60,586 nucleotides of DNA from Erysipelotrichaceae bacterium (GTDB lineage Bacteria; Bacillota_I; Bacilli_A; Erysipelotrichales; Erysipelotrichaceae): NCBI GenBank assembly GCA_022799495.1, contig JAAWON010000007.1, positions 1-60,586 on the forward strand, read 5' to 3'. Under the pieces are notes generated by a model. It searched no databases, was not told the DNA's origin, and saw only the letters and a list, made by a program, of their open reading frames with translations. Positions 1 through 9,700 of the stretch are shown piece by piece; positions within the stretch are counted from its first letter, which is position 1; the number at the start of each line of letters is the position of its first letter. A program made the position numbers and the translations under genes.

Positions 1-70
1 ACAGAAGTTAAGCGTTCCAGCGGCGATAATAGCCGATCGAGCATCGGTGAAGGTAGCACATGGCCGTCTA
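1..70 (+). rRNA. rrf: 5S ribosomal RNA, 3' part
   Basis: The first bases contain the conserved 5S core (GAAGTTAAGC at about 5-14, then a CAGCGGCGAT-like stretch) and the 3' arm that normally ends in a GCC-type closing stem (TGGCCG at 61-66). The 5' half lies outside the window. A rho-independent terminator follows at once, as expected for the end of an rRNA operon. The exact 3' end (66-72) cannot be fixed without the 5' strand of the closing helix. Confidence 0.85.
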
Positions 71-73
71 TTT

Positions 74-100
74 AGACTCAAGCAATTGAGTCTTTTTTTT
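74..100 (+). terminator. rRNA operon terminator
   Basis: GACTCAA (75-81) and TTGAGTC (86-92) form a perfect stem around a GCAA tetraloop, followed by eight T (93-100). It closes the rRNA transcript. Confidence 0.9.
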
Positions 101-198
101 ATTTTCTTTTCCTTCTTTTTTCTTTGATTTTATGGTTCGTTGTTTTCGCACATGTTCCTTTTACTCTCTTTTTCATTTCCTTATTCCTTAAAGTAAGG

Positions 199-204
199 TA
201 TAAT
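199..204 (+). promoter_or_regulatory. -10 element of the mnmA promoter
   Basis: TATAAT at 199-204 lies 25 bases upstream of the mnmA start. No good -35 is seen 16-18 bases upstream (TTTCCT region), so it may be a weak or activator-dependent promoter. The AGGTGA ribosome site follows at 220-225. Confidence 0.45.
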
Positions 205-229
205 TATAGCCAAAGGTTCAGGTGATTGG

Positions 230-1384
230 ATGAAGGAAAAGGTATTATTGGGTTTATCCGGTGGTGTAGATTCTGCCGTTGCCGCATATCTGTTAAAAGA
301 ACAGGGCTATGATGTGACATGTGCTTTTATGCGGAACTGGGATGCCTATGCGAATAATGATATACTGGGAAATCCTACGATTCAGGAAGATGTATGCCCG
401 CAGGAACAGGATTATATGGATGCCATGGCGGTCGCTGAAAAATTGCAATTGCCATTGTTGCGCGTGGATTTTATTAAGGAATACTGGGATTCTGTTTTCT
501 CTGTATTTTTAAAAGAATATGCACGAGGTCGTACCCCTAATCCTGATATCCTTTGTAATAAACACATTAAATTCGATGCTTTCTTTCGCTATGCGCAAGC
601 ACAAGGCTTTACTACAGTTGCAACCGGTCATTATGCACGAGTATCGCATGGAGAAAGCGAGAGCGTATTGTTAAGAGGAAAGGATGCCAATAAGGATCAG
701 ACCTATTTTCTATGTGAAATCGCGCAAGAGGCTTTGGCACACACACTGTTTCCTATCGGTGAATTGGAGAAGCATGAGGTGCGTGAGATCGCAACACGCT
801 TACAGTTGGATAGTGTGGCACAGAAAAAGGATTCTACCGGTATTTGTTTTATCGGAGAGCGTAACTTTCGCCAGTTTCTGCATAATTATCTGCCGATGCA
901 GGATGGCGATATTGTGGATATCGTGACACGCAGTGTGATTGGCAGACATCAGGGCGTTTTATACTATACCATCGGTCAGCGTAAAGGATTGGGAATTGGC
1001 GGAACAAAGGGACCGTGGTTTGTGGTCGGCAAAGATGTGGCACAGAATATTCTTTATGTCACAAGCGGCAATGACAAGGAATGGCTGTTATCCACAAGCT
1101 GTATTGTGACTGAGACCAACTGGTTTTCTGCCGATAAGCCACAGGGATCCTATGCATGCACTGCTAAGTTTCGCTATCGTCAAAAGGATGAAGCGGTTGT
1201 GCTTCATTTTATAGATGAGGCAACACTCTTTGTACAATTTGCGCAGCCAATCAGTGCGGTGACCGCAGGCCAACAGGCAGTGTTTTATCAAGGAGAAGTC
1301 TGCCTTGGCGGCGGAGTAATTGATGAAGTATTTGACGGTGACATTTCAACGACGCAGAAATTGAAACAGCAGGTGGAACAATGA
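230..1384 (+). CDS. mnmA: tRNA-specific 2-thiouridylase MnmA
   Basis: MnmA makes 2-thiouridine at the wobble base (U34) of tRNA-Lys, -Glu and -Gln, using ATP to adenylate the base and sulfur relayed by a cysteine desulfurase. The 384 residues match the family's usual size. The N-terminal PP-loop GLSGGVDS (residues 8-15) binds ATP. The two catalytic cysteines are visible: C109 in the NPDILCN motif and C206 in the DSTGICFIGER motif. The start is an ATG preceded by AGGTGA at good spacing. The stop overlaps the next ATG (ATGA), so the CPBP protease gene is probably translationally coupled. No tRNA or desulfurase gene lies next to it here. Confidence 0.96.
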   Translation: MKEKVLLGLSGGVDSAVAAYLLKEQGYDVTCAFMRNWDAYANNDILGNPTIQEDVCPQEQDYMDAMAVAEKLQLPLLRVDFIKEYWDSVFSVFLKEYARGRTPNPDILCNKHIKFDAFFRYAQAQGFTTVATGHYARVSHGESESVLLRGKDANKDQTYFLCEIAQEALAHTLFPIGELEKHEVREIATRLQLDSVAQKKDSTGICFIGERNFRQFLHNYLPMQDGDIVDIVTRSVIGRHQGVLYYTIGQRKGLGIGGTKGPWFVVGKDVAQNILYVTSGNDKEWLLSTSCIVTETNWFSADKPQGSYACTAKFRYRQKDEAVVLHFIDEATLFVQFAQPISAVTAGQQAVFYQGEVCLGGGVIDEVFDGDISTTQKLKQQVEQ

Positions 1385-2094
1385 AACGGGTAATGAGTGA
1401 GCGTTGTCCGCTTTCCTTTCTTCGTATGGTATTATTGGTGCTTAATTATTTCCTGGGATATAATTACCTCTATCCGGCATGGATGATTCATATAACCAAA
1501 TGGCTGGATCCGATGGCCCGCAGTGTCCCTGCGTGGCTTCAATTATCCGTGTATGTGTGGATGATCGCATCAAGTGTCATTTTGGCTTTTCCTTTATGGA
1601 AAGAGGGGATATCTGCGCTGAAACGGCTGCGGTTTACATTATTGTGGATTGCCTTAGGACTCATGGGTGCTTATTATGTTTGTGCCATCTTTTTGAATGT
1701 TCTGCTTGCGCTGCTCAGTGATACAGCTATGAGCGCAAACCAACAGGAGGTCATTACTGCTGCGCAGATTCATCCCTTTGTGACCTTGTTTTCAACGTTA
1801 ATTTATGCCCCAATTGTGGAGGAAACACTATTTCGCGGCGTATTCTATCGTGCACTGCGCCCCTATATGCGCCCTGTTTTTGCGGCGTTGATCAGTGTAG
1901 CGATGTTTTCCTTTATCCATGTGATGAATGCCGTATTCAGCGGACAATTAAGTGAGTTGATTTTTCTTTTGCCTTATGGATTGATCGGATTGTTTTTGGT
2001 CATTGCCTATGAGGTCAGTGATACAATCTATGGAAGTATTCTGTTGCACTTTATCAATAACGCGATTGCATATTTATTTCTGTTCATATCTTAG
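1381..2094 (+). CDS. CPBP family intramembrane metalloprotease (CAAX protease-like)
   Basis: This is a polytopic membrane protein of 237 residues with the three hallmark CPBP motifs. EETLFRG carries the glutamate pair E147/E148 in a membrane helix, H180 sits in FIHVMN, and H223 with an Asn pair sits in LHFINN. Bacterial members are zinc-type intramembrane proteases linked to prenyl-protein processing, bacteriocin self-immunity or regulated proteolysis; the substrate here cannot be told. The start overlaps the mnmA stop (ATGA) and recD2 follows after 9 bases, so it is inside an operon. About six hydrophobic helices are visible. Confidence 0.88.
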   Translation: MKRVMSERCPLSFLRMVLLVLNYFLGYNYLYPAWMIHITKWLDPMARSVPAWLQLSVYVWMIASSVILAFPLWKEGISALKRLRFTLLWIALGLMGAYYVCAIFLNVLLALLSDTAMSANQQEVITAAQIHPFVTLFSTLIYAPIVEETLFRGVFYRALRPYMRPVFAALISVAMFSFIHVMNAVFSGQLSELIFLLPYGLIGLFLVIAYEVSDTIYGSILLHFINNAIAYLFLFIS

Positions 2095-2103
2095 GGGGTC
2101 ACA

Positions 2104-4287
2104 ATGGAAACGATTAAATTACAAGCAAGTTTTTTACTGATGATCTTTCATAACGAGCATAATGGATACAGCGTCGCTCGTTTTGTGAGTTATGATAAAC
2201 AGGAGAAGGAATTTACTGCGACCGGTATCATGGGTGAACTACAAGAAGATCAGGTTTATGATCTCTATGGCCACTATGAGGAACATCCTCGTTATGGGAT
2301 GCAGTTTCAATTGGAGCGCTATGAGAAAACAAAGCCCAATGATGTGAATTCACTGGTACGCTATTTCTCTGGTCCTTCCTTTCCTGGGATTGGCAAGAAG
2401 TTAGCTGAACAGATTGTCACGACACTGGGCGAGGATGCGATTACTCGTATCTTGGAAGATGCGGATGTCTTATTGCCTATTCGCGGGTTGAGTGAAAAAA
2501 AACGCTTGATGATTGTGCAGGGGGTTAGTGAACTTTCCGATTTGGATGACAGTGTTGTATTTTTCATGCGATATGGATTTTCGCCGCAGTTAATTGCCAA
2601 ACTACAAGCAATTTATGGGGAACAGGCAGTTGCGCTCATCAAAGAGAATCCATATCGTATGGTTGCCGAGGTGGATGGAGTTGGTTTTGTGAGTGCGGAT
2701 AAAATGGCTCGCTCACTTGCGTTTGCGCAGGATCACCCTTACCGCATCAAAGCGGCAGTACTCTCTGCGGTTTTATCTGTATGCATGAGCAGTGGGGATA
2801 CTTATACAGATCGCGAGAGTGTCTTGCGGGAGGTGCGTCGTACCTTGGGAATGGAGCCAAGTGACTTAGAGGCGATTTTAGAGGAACTTTCGCATGAACG
2901 TAATCTTCGCTTGGAAGAAGATCGCATTTATCATCACTCGCAATATGATGCGGAGCGCGGGATCGCTGCCTTTTTGGCTCGTTTCCCATATCAGAAATTA
3001 AATGAGCCTACTCAAGCATTGGATGAAGAAATCGCCCAGTTGGAAACAAGCGATCATATTGTATATGAGGATAAGCAGAAACTGGCAATCGAAATCTTTT
3101 TTAAAGAGTCGTTTGCGCTGATCAGCGGTGGCCCCGGTACCGGTAAAACAACGATTGTCAAGGGGATTGTGCAGTTGGCGCAAAAATTATATCCACAAGC
3201 TGTCATTGCCCTGTGCGCACCTACCGGTCGCGCCGCAAAGCGTTTGTCACAACTTTCTGATGGCACGGCTACTACCATTCATGCTTTACTCAAATGGGAT
3301 TTGGAAAGCAATCGTTTCACCAAGGATGAACGTGATCCGTTGGATGTGGATATTTTGATTGTGGATGAATTTTCTATGGTGGATGCTTGGGTGTTCTATT
3401 CTTTATTGAAAGCGAGTGCGAATGTTTCTAAAATACTGTTAATCGGTGATAAGGATCAACTTCCCAGTGTTGCGCCCGGATGCGTATTGCAGGATTTAAT
3501 CGAAAGTGCATGTTTTCCAACCATTTTCCTAGAAAAGATCTTTCGTCAAAGCGAAGGCAGTGATGTGGTTGCGTTGGCGCATGAGATTAAGGAAGGATCT
3601 GTTACTACATTAAAACAGGCAAAGGATGTGGCTTTTTTCGCCTGCGCTGCGCATGAGGTATGTGCACGAACCGTTCAAATTGTGGAAAGTGCATATGAGA
3701 AAGGGTATGATAATCGCGATATCCAAGTATTAGCGCCAATGTATAACGGTGTGGCCGGGATTGATGCCTTAAACCACGCCCTACAAGCAGTGATGAATCC
3801 ACCTGCGACGCATAAGCGAGAACTGCGCATCGGCTATCGGCTATTTCGCGAGGGAGATAAAATCCTCCAGTTAAAGAATCAGCCGGATGATGATGTATAC
3901 AATGGAGATATCGGTGTGATTGAGGAAATCATTTATGCCAATGAGGATATTCATAAACAAAATCGCATCATTGCCAATTTTGATGATGTTATTGTAGAGT
4001 ATAGCAAAGATGCGATCTATCATATCACCCATGCCTATTGTACTTCCATTCATAAGGCGCAGGGCAGTGAATATGCGATTGTCATTATGCCCTTGGTTTT
4101 ACAATATCGCCATATGTTAGAACGACGCTTATTCTATACCGGTGTCAGTCGAGCAAAGCGCTCACTGGTGCTGCTGGGGGAACAGGACGCTTTATATCAA
4201 GCGGTTCACGCGACCTCCTATCATATGCGTAAAAGTACCCTGAAAACAAGAATACAGGCAGTATTTGCCAATACACAGGACGCATAA
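2104..4287 (+). CDS. recD2: ATP-dependent RecD-like DNA helicase RecD2
   Basis: RecD2 is an SF1B 5'-3' DNA helicase found in bacteria outside RecBCD; it acts in replication-fork protection and repair. The 727 residues show an N-terminal OB-like region, two helix-hairpin-helix stretches (FPGIGKKLAEQIV at about 97-109, VDGVGFVSADKMA near 195), Walker A GGPGTGKT (342-349), the DEFSM Walker B, the QLPSVAPG and FRQ motifs and a C-terminal SIHKAQGSEY motif. The start follows GGGGTC and lies 9 bases after the CPBP stop. Confidence 0.95.
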   Translation: METIKLQASFLLMIFHNEHNGYSVARFVSYDKQEKEFTATGIMGELQEDQVYDLYGHYEEHPRYGMQFQLERYEKTKPNDVNSLVRYFSGPSFPGIGKKLAEQIVTTLGEDAITRILEDADVLLPIRGLSEKKRLMIVQGVSELSDLDDSVVFFMRYGFSPQLIAKLQAIYGEQAVALIKENPYRMVAEVDGVGFVSADKMARSLAFAQDHPYRIKAAVLSAVLSVCMSSGDTYTDRESVLREVRRTLGMEPSDLEAILEELSHERNLRLEEDRIYHHSQYDAERGIAAFLARFPYQKLNEPTQALDEEIAQLETSDHIVYEDKQKLAIEIFFKESFALISGGPGTGKTTIVKGIVQLAQKLYPQAVIALCAPTGRAAKRLSQLSDGTATTIHALLKWDLESNRFTKDERDPLDVDILIVDEFSMVDAWVFYSLLKASANVSKILLIGDKDQLPSVAPGCVLQDLIESACFPTIFLEKIFRQSEGSDVVALAHEIKEGSVTTLKQAKDVAFFACAAHEVCARTVQIVESAYEKGYDNRDIQVLAPMYNGVAGIDALNHALQAVMNPPATHKRELRIGYRLFREGDKILQLKNQPDDDVYNGDIGVIEEIIYANEDIHKQNRIIANFDDVIVEYSKDAIYHITHAYCTSIHKAQGSEYAIVIMPLVLQYRHMLERRLFYTGVSRAKRSLVLLGEQDALYQAVHATSYHMRKSTLKTRIQAVFANTQDA

Positions 4288-4332
4288 TCGCACTGGGATG
4301 TCACATACTATTCTCAGGATAGGAGTGATACG

Positions 4333-4509
4333 ATGAACAAGTATATGATGGCAGCGCTCTTAGGCTTTGCGGCCGGCATGTATATCGGCTTTGAAAAAGA
4401 AGATGAGCTTCATGAACTTTGTCGCCAGGGTGAGCGCACCAAAAAGAAAGCAGTCCGCAAGATGCACAAAGCATACGATACGATGTGCGATTGTATGGAC
4501 ATGGACTAA
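4333..4509 (+). CDS. small single-pass membrane protein, 58 aa
   Basis: The gene is too short to have been recorded as a long frame. The product begins MNKYMMAALLGFAAGMYIGF, one glycine-rich membrane helix, followed by a charged tail with a KKKAVRK basic patch and a Cys-Asp-Cys motif near the end. The ribosome site AGGAGTGAT (4321-4329) is close to the start, and a strong terminator begins at the stop. The layout resembles short YtxH-like envelope peptides, but I see no family motif. Function unknown. Confidence 0.7.
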   Translation: MNKYMMAALLGFAAGMYIGFEKEDELHELCRQGERTKKKAVRKMHKAYDTMCDCMDMD

Positions 4510-4528
4510 ACCCCGCATGCGGGGTTTT
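4509..4528 (+). terminator. rho-independent terminator after the 58-aa gene
   Basis: AACCCCGC and GCGGGGTT form a nearly perfect palindrome followed by TTTT (4525-4528). It ends only 14 bases before the next start codon. Confidence 0.75.
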
Positions 4529-4542
4529 CCTTTCTTTTCATC

Positions 4543-5640
4543 ATGAAACAACATTGGCAGCGATTTGTTCGCTATTCCCTGCTTGCCCTTCCTTGTCTGC
4601 TTGCTTGCCTGTTGGCAATTTTGCTCAGTAAGCAACTTGCGCTATTTGAACGTCTTGTATCCTTGTATCATGCCTTGTTTCCTTTATTTGGCGGCATTGT
4701 TATTGCTTTTTTATTACAGCCGATTATTGATCGTTTGGCTGAACATATGCAATTTAAAAGTGCGGTCGTACTGGTTTATATCGGCATTTTAGCGGCCGGT
4801 GCACTGCTTTTGGTACTGCTGATTCCTACCTTATATCAGCAGATTGTAGATTTCGTGTCCCTTTTGCCGGCATGGATCGAGCGCGGCAAACAGTTTTTAT
4901 ATGAACATCATATTGTGTTAGAACAATTTTCTGATTATGAGGACAGTTTTATGAAGGATGGCACCGAATTGATCATCACTTCTTTGCGAGATTTTTTTGA
5001 TTCGGCAGTGAAGTATGGAATTGCCTATATGAGCGCTTTCTTTATTTCCATAGATCTGGATTTTTGGAAGCGCAGTGCCAAGCGAATGTTTCGCAATTAT
5101 CATTGGTTCGTCAATTTTTATAAGACAATGAGCAATATTGTATTTCAGTATTTGTGTGGGACTTTGTTAGATCTTGCTTTTGTGAGCGTCACCAGTGCTA
5201 TTATTCTGTATGCGGCGGATTTTCCCAATGTGTTGTTGTATGCATTGATATTGGCGCTCAGTAATCTGTTTCCATATATTGGACCAAGTATCGGTTTGCT
5301 TTTTGTGGGTATTGTGGCGGCCTTGAGTTATGATAGCCTACCATGGATTACACTCATTTTGATTTGGGTAATGCAACAGATCGAAGCGAATATTGTTCAA
5401 CCGATGATTTTTCATAAAACCATGGATGTGCGTCCGATTTTAACCTTTGCGGCACTGTTTGTCGCAGAGGCATTGTTTGGTATTCCCGGTGTCTTACTGT
5501 CCCCAATTCTTGCCAGTATCATGCAAATTGCCTTTCGTTCTTATTTACATGCTAAAACTAGAGATACAATTGGTCAATGGGAGGATATTTGGTATGATTT
5601 TGATGATGTGATGAAAGAGGAAGAAAGGCGGCAAGCATGA
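4543..5640 (+). CDS. AI-2E family transporter (PerM/YtvI-type permease)
   Basis: The 365-residue polytopic membrane protein has the family layout: two N-terminal helices, a soluble segment (about 100-160), then helices with the conserved NLFPYIGPSIG motif near 240 and a late QPMIFHKTMDVRPI segment. Family members export small molecules, or act as Na+/H+ antiporters; the AI-2 link is by name only for most. No Shine-Dalgarno is seen before the ATG: the 14 bases before it are pyrimidine rich, with a terminator hairpin just upstream. I keep this start because it gives a normal N-terminal helix. Confidence 0.88.
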   Translation: MKQHWQRFVRYSLLALPCLLACLLAILLSKQLALFERLVSLYHALFPLFGGIVIAFLLQPIIDRLAEHMQFKSAVVLVYIGILAAGALLLVLLIPTLYQQIVDFVSLLPAWIERGKQFLYEHHIVLEQFSDYEDSFMKDGTELIITSLRDFFDSAVKYGIAYMSAFFISIDLDFWKRSAKRMFRNYHWFVNFYKTMSNIVFQYLCGTLLDLAFVSVTSAIILYAADFPNVLLYALILALSNLFPYIGPSIGLLFVGIVAALSYDSLPWITLILIWVMQQIEANIVQPMIFHKTMDVRPILTFAALFVAEALFGIPGVLLSPILASIMQIAFRSYLHAKTRDTIGQWEDIWYDFDDVMKEEERRQA

Positions 5641-5708
5641 TACTCATGTGGAGGAGGGCAAGGGATTGGCCGGATAGTGATAGTGTGAGGAGAGTTTACT
5701 CACATTAG
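5637..5708 (+). CDS. possible 23-aa peptide overlapping the permease stop
   Basis: An ATG overlaps the permease stop (ATGA) and opens a 23-codon frame (starts MILMWRRARDWP) ending before the terminator. Coupled translation is possible, but the sequence shows no domain and the frame may be chance. Confidence 0.2.
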   Translation: MILMWRRARDWPDSDSVRRVYSH

Positions 5709-5720
5709 AAATGATGAATA

Positions 5721-5748
5721 AATCCTGTATCATAAAACAGGATTTTTT
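5721..5748 (+). terminator. terminator after the AI-2E permease
   Basis: AATCCTGT (5721-5728) pairs with ACAGGATT (5737-5744) and is followed by six T. Confidence 0.85.
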
Positions 5749-5792
5749 AGTTATACCTTCTTGCTATACAATTTGAAGTGTACCGAAACTAC

Positions 5793-5821
5793 TTGACACC
5801 ATCTATGTAAACGGTTACAAT
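5793..5821 (+). promoter_or_regulatory. sigma-A promoter overlapped by a cre (CcpA) box
   Basis: TTGACA (5793-5798), a 17-base spacer and TACAAT (5816-5821) make a near-consensus vegetative promoter. The palindrome TGTAAACGGTTACA (5806-5819) matches every fixed position of the cre consensus TGWAANCGNTNWCA and covers the spacer and -10. Binding there by CcpA or another LacI-family regulator would be expected to repress. The downstream gene is the 148-aa membrane protein at 5977. Confidence 0.75.
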
Positions 5822-5862
5822 TATTTTAAGAACTCATCCAATTGAGTTGGGAGGATAGACAA

Positions 5863-5898
5863 ATGATTGAACCAGTGAAATTAAAACATGCATATTAA
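5863..5898 (+). CDS. possible 11-aa leader peptide
   Basis: GGGAGG (5849-5854) precedes an ATG opening a frame of 11 codons (MIEPVKLKHAY) in the transcript of the cre-controlled promoter. It could be an upstream peptide or a remnant; nothing else supports it. Confidence 0.25.
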   Translation: MIEPVKLKHAY

Positions 5899-5976
5899 CC
5901 CTATGGTTGTTAAGGCGTTGGATTGTATATGTTTTTAAAAGTTTCTTACTGCTTCATGTTCAGGAGGTGAAGTGCT

Positions 5977-6423
5977 ATGAATAAGAAACACTGGATCATT
6001 GGTTTGGCGATTTTGCTTCCGATCATCAATATCTTATTTTATCTTCCCATTGGAATGTATAATGTGGCATTTGTGGGAATTGGCAGTGTTGGGGAAAATG
6101 GTTTAATTACGATTCCTCGCATCTTGCGTGATATTTTCAATATGCGCTTGTACTTTTGTTATTTCAGCGGTGCTTGCATGTTTTTGTGGGGTTGGTGCCT
6201 CCTTCATACTCAATCCATTCAAACGCAAAGAATCATTGCCACAGGCACTTTTCTTGTATGTGTGACAATTCGCTTAGCGGTACGCTTTGGTGGCAGTTGG
6301 ATGTTTGAATATTATCGGGCTTTTGTCGCAGATTTTTATATTTGGCAAGGAGTCGTATTTCTTACCCTTCTGTATGTATGGCTGAAACCACTTGTCAAAG
6401 GGAAAAAGGCAGAAGTTAAATAA
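5977..6423 (+). CDS. small polytopic membrane protein of unknown function
   Basis: The 148-residue protein is almost all membrane: about four hydrophobic helices (residues 5-30, 55-75, 80-100, 115-140) and a short basic tail ending KGKKAEVK. A very good AGGAGGTGA ribosome site (5962-5970) fixes the start. It is a single-gene unit between the cre-controlled promoter and its own terminator, so expression may respond to carbon source. I recognise no family; the layout is of the DoxX/DUF4345 kind, but no motif confirms this. Confidence 0.75.
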   Translation: MNKKHWIIGLAILLPIINILFYLPIGMYNVAFVGIGSVGENGLITIPRILRDIFNMRLYFCYFSGACMFLWGWCLLHTQSIQTQRIIATGTFLVCVTIRLAVRFGGSWMFEYYRAFVADFYIWQGVVFLTLLYVWLKPLVKGKKAEVK

Positions 6424-6432
6424 GGTAATAAG

Positions 6433-6466
6433 GTATGGCAGTTTGAAGTAATTGCCATGCTTTTTT
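6433..6466 (+). terminator. terminator after the 148-aa membrane protein
   Basis: GTATGGCA (6433-6440) pairs with TGCCATGC (6453-6460) with one G-U pair, followed by six T. Confidence 0.8.
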
Positions 6467-6705
6467 ATCAAAGATTTTTATTTAAAGTTGTGATTTCATA
6501 AAATAATGCCATCTATCTTGATGTACCACAAACAAGCGCACGTTTGCGTATCTTATGTATATCTCCACATCCTGTAAAAGCATGATTCATTTGAATTTTG
6601 CTTACATTCAAGTCGTATGTCAAATCTGTCCTGTTTTTTATGAGAAGTTGGACGAATTGTACGAAAAAAACCGTGAAATCTCTTTTAAAATCGGCGATTG
6701 TGGAT

Positions 6706-6711
6706 TATAAT
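6706..6711 (+). promoter_or_regulatory. -10 element of the nifJ promoter
   Basis: TATAAT at 6706-6711 lies 45 bases before the chosen nifJ start; the -35 region (TTTTAA at 6683-6688) is poor. Any longer nifJ reading upstream would begin before this promoter, which favours the 6751 start. Confidence 0.5.
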
Positions 6712-6750
6712 ATTCTCGTAATGTTTTACGCAAGGAGGAAAACAAAACTT

Positions 6751-9700
6751 ATGGCAAAGAATTTTATGTCTATGGACGGTAATACCGCAGCGGCACATTG
6801 CGCCTATGCGTTGACCGAGTTGTCTGCGATTTACCCGATTACTCCTTCCTCTCCGATGGCGGAGGTTGTCGATCAGTGGGCAACACAGGGAAGAAAAAAT
6901 GTTTTTGATACCGTTGTAAAGGTGGCTGAACTTCAGTCTGAGGGCGGTGCAGCAGGTGCTGTACACGGTGCCTTGCAGGCAGGTACATTGGCAACTACTT
7001 TTACTGCTTCCCAAGGTTTATTGTTAATGATTCCCAACATTTATAAGATGGTTGGTGAATGTTTGCCGGGTGTTATTCATGTGGCTGCACGTGCATTGGC
7101 AGCGCGCGCATTGAATATTTTCGGTGATCACGAGGATATCTATGCATGCCGTCAAAGCGGTATCTGCATGTTGGCATCCCATTCTGTGCAGGAGGCGATG
7201 GATTTAGCCGGTGTTGCACATTTGGCAGCGATTGAAGGTCATGTTCCTTTCATCCATTTCTTTGATGGCTTCCGTACTTCTCATGAGATTCAGAAGGTAG
7301 AGGTTATGGATTATGAGGTACTGAAAGGATTAGTCAATCAGGAAGCATTGGATTCCTACCGCAAACACGCGCTGAATCCGCATACCAATCCGGTAACTCG
7401 TGGTGGCGCAGAGAATGATGATATCTTCTTCCAAGGGGTAGAAGCCAGAAACAAACACTATGATGCGGTACCTGATATCGTAGCGAAGTATATGAAAGAA
7501 ATCTCCAAGGTGACAGGCCGTGAATATGCGCCGTTTACCTATTATGGTGCACCGGACGCTGAGCGTGTTATTATCGCAATGGGTTCTGTAACTGAATGTA
7601 CAAAGGAAACAATTGATGCATTGACAGCAAAGGGTGAGAAGGTTGGTATGGTGAAGGTTCACCTCTATCGTCCGTTCTCTATCAAGTACCTGTTGGATGT
7701 ATTACCGACAAGCGTGAAGCGCATTGCGGTATTGGATCGCACAAAAGAAACCGGTTCTTTAGGCGAACCACTCTATTTGGATGTGTTGGCAGCGCTGAAA
7801 GACAAAGATATCGAAATCATTGGCGGACGCTATGGTTTAGGTTCCAAGGATACACAGCCTAGTCACATCAAGGCGGTATTTGATCATTTGAAAGGCGATA
7901 AACTGCTTCATAGCTTCACCATCGGTATTGAAGATGATGTGACCAATTTGAGTTTGACACCGGATGAAGAGTTTAGCGTGGCATCTGATTGCACAAGCTG
8001 TCTGTTCTGGGGTCTTGGTTCTGATGGTACCGTTTCCGCAAACAAATCCACGATCAAGATCATCGGTGATAACACGGATCAGTATGCACAGGCATATTTT
8101 GCCTATGACTCTAAGAAAGCCGGCGGTGTGACTCGTTCTCACTTGCGTTTCGGTAATTCTCCGATTCACTCTACTTACTACATTAACAATGCGGATTTCA
8201 TCTCCTGTTCACTCGATGCCTACATGTTCAAATATGACATGGTGCGCAATTTGAAAAAGGGCGGTACGTTCCTGTTAAATACAACATTCTCCAAAGAGGA
8301 AATCGTTGAACATATGCCAAATCGCATGAAAGTTCAATTAGCGAAGAAAGAGGCGAAGTTCTATATCATCAATGCGACCAAGATCGCACAGGAAATCGGT
8401 ATGGGACGCAGAACCAATACCATTTTGCAGAGTGCTTTCTTTGCCTTAAATGAACAGATCATGCCTTATGATACGGCAGTGGATTTGATGAAGGCAGCCG
8501 CTAAGAAATCCTATTCCAAGAAGGGTGACGCAGTGGTTCAGTTGAACTACAAGGCGATTGATGCCGGTAAGGATGGCATTGAGGCAGTTGCGGTTGATCC
8601 AAGTTGGGCAGAGTTGACTTACAATGCGGCTCGTTCCTTAACCGGAGATGATTACTTTGACAAGCATGTCGCTGTGATCAACGGGCTTGAGGGATACGAT
8701 ATGCCGGTAAGCGCATTTGCGAATGACTTCCTGTTGGATGGTTCTATCCGTAATAATGTTTCCTTTAACGAAAAACGTACCATTGCGGTTCAAGTTCCAA
8801 CATGGCATCCGGAAAATTGTATCCAGTGTGGTATCTGTTCCTTTGTATGTCCGCACGCAACAATTCGTCCGTTCTTGTTAAGTGAGGAAGAAGTTGCCAA
8901 TGCGCCGATGGAATTTAAGACGATTCCGGCAATGGGCAAAGGCGTTGAGAATTTGCAGTATCGCATTCAGGTAACTCCGGCAAACTGTGTCGGCTGTGGT
9001 TTGTGTGCGGTAGAGTGCCCGGGTAAAGGCGGAAATAAGGCATTGGAAATGGTTGACATCAATGCGAAACTCGACCAAGAACCGTTGGCAGATTACCTGT
9101 TCAAGCAGGTTGAATATAAGAGTGATTACTTCCCGAAAGATACAGTAAAAGGTTCTCAGTTCTTGATGCCTTACTTCGAGATTTCCGGTTCTTGTCCGGG
9201 ATGTGGTGAAACTCCGTACTATAAACTGATTTCACAGTTGTTCGGCCGTGATATGCTCGTTGCGAATGCGACTGGCTGTTCGATGATTTACTGTTCCTCC
9301 ACACCATCTACACCATTTGTAAATGACGCAAACGGTGAGGGTGTTGCTTGGGCAAACTCCTTGTTTGAGGATAATGCAGAATACGGATATGGTATGGCAT
9401 TGGCAAACAATTATAAGGAAGCACGCATCCTGAAAATCATGGAGGATAACATGGATCAGGTTGCGCCGGAATTGAAAGAAGCATTTGCGAAGTATGTAGA
9501 GGTACATGGCGATCGTGATGCTGAGCGTGAAATCGCACCAACCATTAAGGAATTGGCAGCGAAGGAAAGCAATGCGGCAGTACAATCGCTCGCAAATGAG
9601 GATCTGATCTCCAAGTCTATCTGGATCATTGGTGGTGATGGCTGGGCATACGACATCGGTTATGGCGGATTAGATCATGTACTTGCCAATAACCTGAATG

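Noticed and set aside
74-229. tRNA cluster after the 5S rRNA
   Set aside because: I looked for cloverleaf arms and GTTCRAATC-like T loops and found none; only T-rich sequence and the mnmA promoter are present.
6598-6750. Upstream extension of the nifJ frame
   Set aside because: It lies before and across the -10 element and lacks a ribosome site; the ATG at 6751 has AAGGAGG and matches the family start.
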